Below are positions 1-6,947 of a stretch of 8,588 nt of DNA, piece after piece. Below the pieces are notes generated by a model. It ran no database searches. It had not been told where the DNA came from and was given only the letters and a program-made list of their open reading frames with translations. Source of the stretch: Bacteroidia bacterium (GTDB lineage Bacteria > Bacteroidota > Bacteroidia > Bacteroidales > UBA12481). Both the position numbers and the translations under genes were made by a program. Location of the stretch: the NCBI GenBank assembly GCA_026391235.1, contig JAPLDV010000580.1:1-8588 (forward strand). Reading direction: 5' to 3'. Each line of letters begins with the position of its first letter. Position 1 is the stretch's first letter.

Positions 1-1
1 T

Positions 2-1159
2 GGCGTGGTTGGCCAGGGACTGTAGAAAGTCTTACAGGATGTTCAAACCGCCGATGCTACCATCAAATACATCTGTGTAAAACAGAAAGATAAACCAAGA
101 AGCGTTGATAGTAAGCTAATTACTTTCAACCCCGATGATTTGCTGAATGATCCTGAAGTAAATCTGATCGTGGAATTGATCGATGATGCCCATGCGGCTT
201 ATGAGATAGTAAAGACTGCCTTGCTGAAAGGCAAGTCGGTGGTCTCCGGGAATAAAAACATGCTTGCGCATCACCTGAGGGAATTAATAGATATACAGAG
301 AGATAATAATGTGGCGTTGCTTTATGACGCTTCGGCCTGCGGGAGTATCCCGGTTATCCGTAATCTGGAGGAGTATTACGATAACGACCTTCTGCAATCT
401 ATTACCGGTATCCTGAACGGGTCGTCCAATTTTATTCTTACCCGGATCTTCCAGCAGGGTTGGACTTATGACGAAGCCCTGAAACATGCGCAAAAACTGG
501 GATTTGCCGAGAGTAATCCTTCTTTTGACGTAGATGGTTTCGACAGTATGTTTAAGCTGATCATCCTGGCCCTGCATGGTTTCGGGACCCTGGTTGATCC
601 GGAAGAAGTTTTCCATTACGGCATCAGCAATGTTTCCGACCATGACATCCAGTATGCACGTGAAAAAAGCAGGAAAATAAAGCTTGTGGCCCAGGTGAGC
701 AAGGTTAACGGCAAGAAATTCAGCATGTTTGTATTGCCGAAACTGGTAAGTCCTGATGAATACATTTTCAACGTTGAAGAGGAGTATAACGGGGTGATCA
801 TTGAAGGACAGTTTTACGATAAGCAATTTATGTTCGGCAAAGGGGCAGGCGCCTTTCCAACCGGATCCGCGGTGCTATCCGACATTACGGCCAGAAAGCA
901 CAATTACCGGTATGAGTATAAAAAACTGAATTTCTTTGCTTCCCCTTTGTATACCAGGGATATAGCCATTGAAGTGTATGTCAGATATCATGACCTGGTT
1001 GATCTTAGCCACTTTGATTTTGACACTATTTCGGAGAAATATACCGGGCCCGATTATAATTATGTGATCGGCAGGCTGAAATTGGATAACTTGCATAAAA
1101 TGAAGAACCTCATCAGGAAGTTAAACGTTTTTATTGCCTGGACCGGGAAAATTGATTGA
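2..1159 (+). CDS. Homoserine dehydrogenase, 5' end outside window, with in-frame TAG
   Basis: NAD(P)-dependent reduction of aspartate semialdehyde to homoserine, the branch point to methionine and threonine; cytosolic. The frame enters at base 2 inside the Rossmann glycine loop (GVVGQGL). Visible family motifs are a GNKNML segment with the likely catalytic Lys (254-256), ILNGSSNFIL (410-439), DVDGFDSMFKL with conserved Asp and Lys (527-559), and GAGAFPTGSAVLSD near 846-880. No aspartokinase domain is visible within the window. The C-terminal part is a short extra domain after the catalytic part, as in the stand-alone enzyme found next to metH in Bacteroidota. The oddity is codon 23-25, TAG, where relatives usually have Tyr; without readthrough only a Rossmann-less fragment could start, for example at TTG 140. 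The next gene begins 1 nt after the TGA stop, which implies one operon. Family assignment is firm; whether the gene is functional is uncertain. Confidence 0.87.
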
Positions 1160-1160
1160 T

Positions 1161-2243
1161 ATGATAAAAAGCCCTTCCTATTTGCGGTTGTCGGATGCCC
1201 TGGCATCGGAAATCCTCGTTCTTGACGGAGCGATGGGGACCATGATCCAGAAGCTTGGACTAACTGAATCTGATTATCGATCCGGTGATTTGGTCAACCA
1301 TTTTGTGCCGCTAAAAGGGAACCACGATTTGCTTAATTTGTCAAAACCAGATGCGATTTGTACTGTTCATCGGCAGTACATCGATGCAGGAGCACGGGTA
1401 ATCGAGACTAATACCTTTAATGCCAATTCGATATCCCAATCTGATTACAATACCGGGCATCTTGTTTACCTGATTAATCTCGAAGCCGCCAAAATTGCCC
1501 GCCGGGCAGCCGGTAATGACGTATTTGTTCTGGGCGCAATCGGACCGACGAACCGGACGGCGTCTATGTCGCCCAAAGTAGATGATCCGGGATACCGCAA
1601 TATAACTTTCGACCAATTGGCTGAAGCTTACCAGCAGCAAGCAGCAGCGTTGCTGGATGGTGGCGTTGACGGATTCCTGCTTGAAACGATATTTGATACG
1701 CTTAATGCCAAGGCAGCCATCTACGGGCTGCAAGAGGAATTCCTTAAACGAGGTCAGGAATGGCCGATCGCAATTTCGGTTACTATCACCGATGCCAGCG
1801 GCCGGACCTTATCCGGCCAAACCCTGGAAGCCTTTTTCTATTCGATTCTTCATGCCAATCCACTGGTGGTTGGAATTAATTGTGCCTTAGGTGCTAAGGA
1901 GCTTCTGCCTTATCTTAGAGAACTCCGCCGATTGACAGATCAGTACGGGAGGGCCTTAATGCCCTCCCGCTCAGAACCCTCCCATCCAATATTCACCTCT
2001 GCCCATCCCAATGCCGGCCTGCCGAACGAACTCGGTGATTATGATCAATCAGCCAGGGAGATGGCCGGATGGATCCGGATTTACCTTGACGAGGGTTTGG
2101 TTAACCTCATCGGCGGCTGTTGCGGTACGACCCCTGATCATATAAATGCTATCGCACAGCTCGCCGGTGAAACAAATATTCGTAGGGGAGGACCAACCTC
2201 AGCGCCCTCCCACAATAAGGCACACCGTTTTTTGCGGCCTTGA
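1161..2243 (+). CDS. metH: Methionine synthase, homocysteine/zinc-binding module (MetH N-terminal part)
   Basis: Binds homocysteine through zinc and presents it for methylation by methylcobalamin. The 360-residue frame opens with [12 protein letters not shown], typical of the homocysteine S-methyltransferase TIM barrel. It keeps all three zinc ligands: Cys241 (GINCALG) and Cys320-Cys321 ([11 protein letters not shown]). ATG 1161 is chosen because it lies 1 nt after the preceding stop and the conserved barrel begins about 17 residues later; the in-frame alternative at 1134 lies inside the previous gene. Residues about 261-276 look like an insertion relative to other MetH proteins and coincide with a palindrome. 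After residue about 340 the frame loses MetH similarity and stops at 2241, while the homologous continuation (GLEPL) appears in another frame. Homocysteine methyltransferase is encoded separately from the rest of MetH in some Bacteroidota such as Flavobacteria, so a true split is possible; a broken single metH is equally possible. Confidence 0.88.
   Translation: MIKSPSYLRLSDALASEILVLDGAMGTMIQKLGLTESDYRSGDLVNHFVPLKGNHDLLNLSKPDAICTVHRQYIDAGARVIETNTFNANSISQSDYNTGHLVYLINLEAAKIARRAAGNDVFVLGAIGPTNRTASMSPKVDDPGYRNITFDQLAEAYQQQAAALLDGGVDGFLLETIFDTLNAKAAIYGLQEEFLKRGQEWPIAISVTITDASGRTLSGQTLEAFFYSILHANPLVVGINCALGAKELLPYLRELRRLTDQYGRALMPSRSEPSHPIFTSAHPNAGLPNELGDYDQSAREMAGWIRIYLDEGLVNLIGGCCGTTPDHINAIAQLAGETNIRRGGPTSAPSHNKAHRFLRP
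1946..1969. repeat. GC-rich palindrome A inside metH, in frame
   Basis: A nearly perfect 24-nt palindrome: CGGGAGGGC (1946-1954) and its complement GCCCTCCCG (1961-1969) around the 6-nt centre CTTAAT. A further CCCTCCC follows at 1977-1983. It lies within about 48 nt (1941-1988) that encode 16 residues absent, by my comparison from memory, from other MetH proteins between the ELxRxxD helix and the strand before PNAGLP. This resembles a small palindromic element inserted into a coding region without disturbing the frame. Palindrome seen directly; insertion inferred. Confidence 0.6.
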
Positions 2244-4896
2244 ACCGCTCATCATCCGACCGGAATCGAATTTCATCAATATCGGCGAACGGACGAATGT
2301 TGCTGGTTCAAAGCAATTTGCGCGCCTGATCAGGGAAGGGAAATTTGAGGAGGCCCTTACCGTTGCCAGGGAGCAGATTGAAGGCGGAGCGATGATGATC
2401 GATGTATGCATGGATGATCCGTTGCTGGATGCACCGGAGTCGATGGGCCGGTTTCTCCGTATGGTGGCAACGGATCCTGATATTGCACGCGTGCCGGTAA
2501 TGATAGATTCATCAAGGTTTTCCGCAATCCAGGAAGGATTAAAAAATACACAGGGCAAATCGGTCGTTAATTCCATCAGCCTGAAAGCCGGAGATGAGAT
2601 GTTTATTGAGCAGGCACGATATATACGCCGATTAGGTGCAGCAGTGATTGTGATGCTGTTTGATGAACTCGGTCAGGCAGACACCTTTAAGAGAAAAATC
2701 GCGATTGCCCGACGATCCTATGAATTGCTCATCAATGAGGTGAATTTCCCTCCCGAAGATATTATTATCGATCCCAATGTATTGGCGCTTGCAACAGGGA
2801 TGGAAGAGCACAACCGTTATGGTTTGGCTTATATTGAGGCCACCAGGTGGATCAAGCAAAACCTTCCCGGCGTGAAAGTGTCGGGTGGAGTAAGCAACCT
2901 GTCGTTTGCCTTCCGTGGCCGCGAAAATATCCGGCAGGCCATGCATGCCGTGTTCCTGTATCACGCCATTCGTGCGGGTATGGATATGGGTATTGTGAAT
3001 CCCACCCTCCTTCAGGTTTATGATGAGGTGAATCCAGCATTGCTGAAACTGGCTGAGGATGTGGTGCTTAACCGGAGAAAGGATGCTACCGATAGATTAT
3101 TGGCCTATGCAGAAAAGACAGGCGGAACGGATAAAAAAAGTGCAGGGCAGATTGAGGATTGGAGGTCTCTGAATGTCAAGGACCGCCTAATCCATTCGAT
3201 GGTTGCCGGTATTGTGGATTATATTGAGACCGATGTTGAAGAAGCCCGGCACCTGTATGAATTTGCGCTTGAAGTGATTGAGCAGCCGCTGATGGAAGGC
3301 ATGGGGATAGTAGGGGACCGCTTCGGATCCGGCAAGATGTTTCTCCCCCAGGTAATAAAAAGTGCAAGAGTGATGAAAAGGGCAGTAGCTTATCTGACCC
3401 CGTTTATTGAAGCCCAGAAACTTACCGGTGCCAGCTCAAGTAATGCCGGTAAAGTAGTTCTTGCCACCGTTAAGGGCGATGTGCATGATATCGGTAAAAA
3501 CATTGTGGGTGTGATCCTGCAATGCAATAATTATGAGGTTATTGACCTCGGGGTTATGGTTCCGGCCGAAAAAATCATAGCCACGGCCATCCGTGAGAAA
3601 GCAACAATAATCGGTTTAAGCGGATTGATTACCCCATCACTTGAAGAAATGGCCTACGTGGCAGGCGAGATGCAGAAAGCCGGACTCAGCCTGCCGCTGC
3701 TCATCGGCGGTGCCACAACTTCTGAATTGCATACAGCTCTCCGGATCGATCCTCATTATGAGGGCCCGGTTGTTCATGTGAGGGATGCATCCCGGGTAGT
3801 AGGTGTTACCAGCCTGCTTTTATCCAATGAAATGTCTGAAGCCAGGAAGCTCGAAGTTAAAACGGCCTATGAGAAGATCCGGGTCGATTACGCCAACCGC
3901 GATAAGGCTGCCGGCTATATTCCCCTGAATCAGGCAAGAGAGAATTCGTTGAAGATTAATTTGGAAGGCGGAGCCGGTATCTCTAAGCCCAATCAATTGG
4001 GACTGGTTGAGTATTTTGATTTTCCGCTGGAAAAACTGATCCCTTATATCGACTGGTCGTTTTTCCTTTATACCTGGGATATTCGTGGCAGGTACCCGGC
4101 AATTCTGGAAGATCCGTTGAAAGGAGCAGAGGCAAAGACCCTCATCGCAGACGCGGAAGAAATGCTGAAAGATATTATTGCCAATAAGTGGCTGAAAGCG
4201 AATGGAATAGCAGGAATTTTCCCGGCTAACTCGGATCATGAGGATATTATTACGTTTGATTCTGAGGATGATTCAAAAGAGCTGGAACGTTTTTATTTTC
4301 TTCGTAATCAGGAACAAAAGGAACCGGGAGTGCCCAATCTTTGTTTATCCGATTTTATTGCATCCGCAGATACCGGAATCAAGGATTATATCGGACTGTT
4401 TGCTGCAACGGCCGGTATCGGGGCGGATGAAAAAAGCAGGGAATTTGCTGCCCAAAATGATGACTACAGGTCGCTGATGTTAAAGGTGCTGGCTGACAGG
4501 CTCGCAGAGGCATTTGCAGAATGGCTGCATAAAGAGGTCAGAAAAGTGATCTGGGGTTATGTGCCTACTGAAAACCTGAATACCGAGGAGCTGCTGAAAG
4601 AGGCATACCGCGGCATCCGGCCGGCAATCGGCTATCCCAGCTGTCCGGATCATGAGGATAAACTGACCCTTTTCAGGCTGTTGGATCCGGAAAAGAAAAC
4701 AGGAATTGATCTCACCGAAACACTTGCCATGCATCCTGGTGCATCAGTGGCAGGTCTCTATTTCGTGCATCCTGAATCGAGATATTTCCAGGTCGGGCGA
4801 ATCGGTGAGGACCAGGTCAAGGATTATGCCCGGCGCCGGGGGATATCCATACAACATGCTGAAAAACAACTGGCAACACACCTGAATTACCGATGA
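2146..4896 (+). CDS. metH: Methionine synthase, folate-, B12- and AdoMet-binding modules (MetH C-terminal part)
   Basis: Transfers the methyl group of 5-methyl-tetrahydrofolate to cob(I)alamin and on to homocysteine, with reductive reactivation by S-adenosylmethionine. MetH similarity starts near residue 29 (FCGLEPL). The pterin-binding domain spans about 31-300 ([33 protein letters not shown]). The B12 cap is about 338-425. The cobalamin domain is about 435-560, with DVHDIGKN carrying axial His447 and then [13 protein letters not shown] and IGGATTS. The activation domain is about 620-916, with [12 protein letters not shown] at 825-836. The domain set is complete apart from the homocysteine module encoded by the preceding frame. 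The first 28 residues read the preceding gene's sequence out of frame and resemble nothing in MetH, so ATG 2146 (or GTG 2167) may be only nominal. Joining both frames by removing one nucleotide would give 1244 residues, close to a usual fused MetH (E. coli about 1227) plus the 16-residue insertion. The TGA stop overlaps the metF ATG. Confidence 0.93.
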   Translation: MLSHSSPVKQIFVGEDQPQRPPTIRHTVFCGLEPLIIRPESNFINIGERTNVAGSKQFARLIREGKFEEALTVAREQIEGGAMMIDVCMDDPLLDAPESMGRFLRMVATDPDIARVPVMIDSSRFSAIQEGLKNTQGKSVVNSISLKAGDEMFIEQARYIRRLGAAVIVMLFDELGQADTFKRKIAIARRSYELLINEVNFPPEDIIIDPNVLALATGMEEHNRYGLAYIEATRWIKQNLPGVKVSGGVSNLSFAFRGRENIRQAMHAVFLYHAIRAGMDMGIVNPTLLQVYDEVNPALLKLAEDVVLNRRKDATDRLLAYAEKTGGTDKKSAGQIEDWRSLNVKDRLIHSMVAGIVDYIETDVEEARHLYEFALEVIEQPLMEGMGIVGDRFGSGKMFLPQVIKSARVMKRAVAYLTPFIEAQKLTGASSSNAGKVVLATVKGDVHDIGKNIVGVILQCNNYEVIDLGVMVPAEKIIATAIREKATIIGLSGLITPSLEEMAYVAGEMQKAGLSLPLLIGGATTSELHTALRIDPHYEGPVVHVRDASRVVGVTSLLLSNEMSEARKLEVKTAYEKIRVDYANRDKAAGYIPLNQARENSLKINLEGGAGISKPNQLGLVEYFDFPLEKLIPYIDWSFFLYTWDIRGRYPAILEDPLKGAEAKTLIADAEEMLKDIIANKWLKANGIAGIFPANSDHEDIITFDSEDDSKELERFYFLRNQEQKEPGVPNLCLSDFIASADTGIKDYIGLFAATAGIGADEKSREFAAQNDDYRSLMLKVLADRLAEAFAEWLHKEVRKVIWGYVPTENLNTEELLKEAYRGIRPAIGYPSCPDHEDKLTLFRLLDPEKKTGIDLTETLAMHPGASVAGLYFVHPESRYFQVGRIGEDQVKDYARRRGISIQHAEKQLATHLNYR
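2185..2211. repeat. GC-rich inverted repeat B at the metH frame junction
   Basis: GGGAGG (2186-2191) pairs with CCTCCC (2206-2211) across a 14-nt loop. The outline TA-x-GGGAGG-x-CC ... GCCCTCCC-x-C is shared with palindrome A about 240 nt upstream, which suggests the same element family. It sits in the overlap of the two metH frames, in the linker between the homocysteine and folate modules. The link to A rests on short similarity only. Confidence 0.42.
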
Positions 4897-5846
4897 AAGT
4901 CACCGAGCATATCGAAAAACTGACCGGCCCGAAAGTTTCTTTTGAAATTCTTCCGCCCACCAAGGGATCGAGTATTCAAACCATTTACGATACCCTTGAT
5001 CCTTTGATGGAATTTAAACCTCCATACATCAATATCACTTATCATCAGGCCGAAGTTGATCTCAAACAGCGGCCTGACGGGTTGCTCGAACCGCGTGTAG
5101 TCAGGAAAAGGCCCGGAACCGTGGCCATTTCAGCAGCTATACAAAACCGTTATGGGGTGGATGTGGTTCCTCACCTGATTTGTGGGGGATTTTCGAAGGA
5201 AGAAACCGAAGATGCCCTGATTGATTTACATTATCTGGGGATACACAATGTGTTGGTAGTCAGGGGTGATGCAAATCCATTGACCGGTCGTTTCACCGCC
5301 GAAAAGAATGGTCACGAACATGCTCTGGACCTTCTGAAGCAGGTTGTCGATCTTAAAAACGGAATTTATCTCGAAGATGATCTGGAAAATCCCGAACCAT
5401 TGGATTTTTCTCCGGGTGTTGCCGCTTATCCCGAAAAGCATCTGGAAGCTCCGAACTTCGAGAGTGATCTGTTTTTTCTGAAGGCCAAAGTGGATGCCGG
5501 AGCCGAATATGTTGTTACACAGATGTTTTTCGATAACCGCAAGTTTTTCAGCTTCGTCGAGGCCTGTCGCAATACCGGCATAACCGTGCCTATCATCCCC
5601 GGAATCAAACCCGTATCGATCAAAAGGCATCTGAATATATTGCCACAGACATTTAAAGTAGATATCCCGCCGGAGCTCTCACGTGAGATGGACAAATGTA
5701 AAAACAATGATGAAGTTAGGCAGGTGGGTATTGAATGGGCCATCCGGCAATCCAAAGAACTGATTGCCGCCGGGGTGCCGATCATTCATTTCTTTACCAT
5801 GGGGAAGGCGGATAATATCAGAAAAATTGCCAAGGGAATATTGTAA
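4893..5846 (+). CDS. metF: 5,10-methylenetetrahydrofolate reductase
   Basis: FAD-dependent reduction of methylene-tetrahydrofolate to 5-methyl-tetrahydrofolate, the methyl donor for methionine synthase; cytosolic. The 317-residue protein is full length for bacterial MetF, a single TIM barrel. It begins with VSFEILPP, where Glu18 matches the E. coli catalytic Glu28. Next come VVRGDANP with Asp126 (E. coli Asp120, flavin modulation), TQMFFDN for folate/flavin contacts, and IPGIKPVS. The ending [14 protein letters not shown] is also characteristic. The ATG overlaps the stop of the preceding gene by 4 nt (ATGA), implying translational coupling and matched supply of methyl donor and methyltransferase. 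No lesion is seen. A likely terminator starts 6 nt after the stop. Confidence 0.96.
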   Translation: MKVTEHIEKLTGPKVSFEILPPTKGSSIQTIYDTLDPLMEFKPPYINITYHQAEVDLKQRPDGLLEPRVVRKRPGTVAISAAIQNRYGVDVVPHLICGGFSKEETEDALIDLHYLGIHNVLVVRGDANPLTGRFTAEKNGHEHALDLLKQVVDLKNGIYLEDDLENPEPLDFSPGVAAYPEKHLEAPNFESDLFFLKAKVDAGAEYVVTQMFFDNRKFFSFVEACRNTGITVPIIPGIKPVSIKRHLNILPQTFKVDIPPELSREMDKCKNNDEVRQVGIEWAIRQSKELIAAGVPIIHFFTMGKADNIRKIAKGIL

Positions 5847-5851
5847 ATATT

Positions 5852-5948
5852 AACCACGGAGAACGCGGAGACCAAGGTGGTTCATGGAGATATGAAAAAT
5901 AAACATCTCTGTGTTTCTACTTGCTCTCCGTGTCTCCGTGGTTTTTTT
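5852..5948 (+). terminator. Long CACGGAG-type inverted repeat with T run; likely terminator
   Basis: AACCACGGAGA (5852-5862) is the exact complement of TCTCCGTGGTT (5933-5943). After a bulged A the stem continues for 8 pairs, one a G-U wobble (5864-5871 with 5925-5932). Weaker pairing inside (CATGGAGATATG with CATCTCTGTG) shortens the loop. Seven T follow at 5942-5948. The position directly after metF suits an intrinsic terminator. ACCACGGAG/CACGGAG repeats occur between genes in many bacteria, so this is also probably a dispersed repeat. Confidence 0.65.
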
Positions 5949-5970
5949 AATTAAATTTCCCCGATTTTGG

Positions 5971-5978
5971 TACTTTTA
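5971..5978 (+). promoter_or_regulatory. Possible Bacteroidota -7 promoter element before the lutA-like gene
   Basis: TACTTTTA, 7 nt before ATG 5986, matches seven of eight positions of the Bacteroidota -7 consensus TAnnTTTG. No good -33 TTG box is visible; the expected region is T/A-rich. A separate promoter is plausible because a terminator-like hairpin lies just upstream. Transcripts would have a very short leader. Weak call. Confidence 0.28.
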
Positions 5979-5985
5979 TCGAACT

Positions 5986-6723
5986 ATGGAAGTCGACCTA
6001 TTTATGCCCTGTTTTATCGACCAGCTGTATCCGGATACCGGCTGGAATGTGCATCGCGTACTGGAAAACGTGGGCTGCAGCGTTCTGTATAATCCCGAGC
6101 AAACCTGCTGCGGTCAGGCTGCCTTTAACGCGGGACATTGGGATATCGCCCGCGATCTGGCCAATAAATTTATAGATGATTTCAGCGGCTCCCGGCCAAT
6201 CGTTTGCCCGTCAGCATCTTGCGCCGGTTATGTTAAAAATTATTATGCAGGCCTGCTGAAAGGCACCATTTATTACAATCAATACACAAGGCTAAGGCCA
6301 CAGGTTTACGAATTCACCGATTTCCTGGTGAATGTACTGCAGGTCAAGGATGTTGGCGCACGGTTCCGGGCAAAAGTGACCTACCATGATGCCTGTGCCG
6401 CCCTCCGGGAATACGGCATCAAAAGCGAACCCCGTGCCCTGCTGGAAAAAGTGCGTGGCCTCGAACTGCTGGAAATGCCGGATACCGACACCTGCTGCGG
6501 TTTTGGCGGAACATTCTCCATCAAACATGAACCCATTTCAACCGCAATGGCCCAGCAGAAAGTCGAAAACGCTTTATCAACCGGAGCTGAATATATCACT
6601 TCAACCGAAATGTCGTGCCTCATGCACCTCGATTCCTATATCCGCAAACATCATCTGGGCATCCGCTGCCTGCACATTGCCGATATCCTGGCGACTTCGG
6701 ATCAGGGGGTACTATTTCACTGA
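5986..6723 (+). CDS. lutA: LutA/YkgE-like (Fe-S)-binding cysteine-rich oxidoreductase subunit
   Basis: Belongs to the CCG (cysteine-rich) family found in LutA/YkgE, GlpC, GlcF and heterodisulfide reductase HdrB. LutA works with LutB and LutC in oxidation of L-lactate to pyruvate. The 245-residue protein has two CCG repeats. The first has Cys9 (MPCF), Cys31, Cys41-Cys42-Gly (EQTCCGQAAFNAG) and Cys74/Cys79. The second has Cys137 (YHDAC), Cys170-Cys171-Gly (DTCCGFGGTFSIK) and Cys211 (TEMSC). Length and motifs match LutA/YkgE, and no transmembrane segment is visible. ATG 5986 is preferred because MEVDLFMPCF starts as the family does; the upstream in-frame start at 5911 lies inside the inverted repeat. 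Oddly, lutB and lutC do not follow; the gene stands alone between repeat-rich spacers, so its partners and substrate are uncertain. Confidence 0.86.
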   Translation: MEVDLFMPCFIDQLYPDTGWNVHRVLENVGCSVLYNPEQTCCGQAAFNAGHWDIARDLANKFIDDFSGSRPIVCPSASCAGYVKNYYAGLLKGTIYYNQYTRLRPQVYEFTDFLVNVLQVKDVGARFRAKVTYHDACAALREYGIKSEPRALLEKVRGLELLEMPDTDTCCGFGGTFSIKHEPISTAMAQQKVENALSTGAEYITSTEMSCLMHLDSYIRKHHLGIRCLHIADILATSDQGVLFH

Positions 6724-6789
6724 TAATAAATAACAAACAACAAAAAACAAAAAACAAATAAGCTCCAAAAATCAAAACTCAAACTCCAA
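6724..6789. repeat. A/C-rich low-complexity intergenic tract
   Basis: After the TGA stop come further stop triplets, then runs of CAAA, CAAAAAA and CTCCAAA units. It has no coding potential. I recall similar CAAACAAC/CTCCAAA-type tracts between genes of Bacteroidota and other environmental bacteria. It may be the edge of a dispersed element that includes the next repeat. Function unknown. Confidence 0.45.
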
Positions 6790-6910
6790 ACCTCTCAACG
6801 CTGCACCGCCTCCTTTTCTGTCATCCCCGCGGAAGCGGGGACCTCTCAACGCTGCACCGCCTCCTTTTCTGTCATCCCCGCGGAAGCGGGGACCTTTTAA
6901 TGCTGCACTG
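6790..6910. repeat. 51-bp tandem repeat, two identical copies plus a diverged partial copy
   Basis: Bases 6790-6840 and 6841-6891 are identical, and 6892-6910 is a partial third copy with three changes in 19 nt. Each full unit carries GTCATCCCCGCGGAAGCGGG, in which CCCCGC and GCGGGG form a hairpin with a GGAA loop (6825-6840 and 6876-6891). The core resembles REP-like 'GTCATCCCCGCG' palindromes scattered in many bacterial genomes. The hairpins may help end lutA transcription but lack a following T run. Identity of the two copies indicates recent duplication. Confidence 0.88.
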
Positions 6911-6917
6911 AATTTCG

Positions 6918-6938
6918 CCAATAACCAATAACCAATAA
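6918..6938. repeat. CCAATAA heptamer repeated three times
   Basis: Three perfect consecutive CCAATAA units end 9 nt before the hydrolase ATG. This is a simple repeat that could vary in copy number by slippage. It occupies the place where a promoter or leader would lie, so copy number could affect expression, but nothing here shows that it does. Confidence 0.75.
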
Positions 6939-6947
6939 CTTCCAACT

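Noticed and set aside
284..826. Long minus-strand open frames opposite homoserine dehydrogenase, metH, metF and the other genes
   Set aside because: They lie antisense to clearly conserved enzymes, show no recognisable motifs, and are explained as shadows of the coding strand.
140..1159. Homoserine dehydrogenase starting at TTG 140
   Set aside because: Family similarity continues upstream through the TAG to the glycine loop at base 2, and a start at 140 would remove most of the nucleotide-binding fold.
1134..1160. Upstream start for the homocysteine methyltransferase module
   Set aside because: It would overlap the end of the preceding gene; ATG 1161 follows that stop by 1 nt and fits the domain start.
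1946..1969. Palindrome A as an intrinsic terminator inside metH
   Set aside because: No T run follows on either strand, and termination here would cut an essential enzyme; an inserted palindromic element fits better.
2228..2233. T6 run as a proven programmed frameshift site in metH
   Set aside because: It is short and lacks a clear stimulatory structure or stop-codon context typical of known cases; a homopolymer indel is a simpler explanation, so it is kept only as an option.
5911..5985. N-terminal extension of the lutA-like protein
   Set aside because: This stretch is part of the inverted repeat and its T run; homology begins at MEVDLFMPCF.
6790..6910. CRISPR array
   Set aside because: The units are directly adjacent with no unique spacers, so it is a tandem repeat, and no cas gene is present.
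6724..6947. A small gene or structured RNA in the lutA-hydrolase spacer
   Set aside because: The spacer is filled by low-complexity and tandem repeats, with no plausible start plus coding pattern and no recognised RNA motif.
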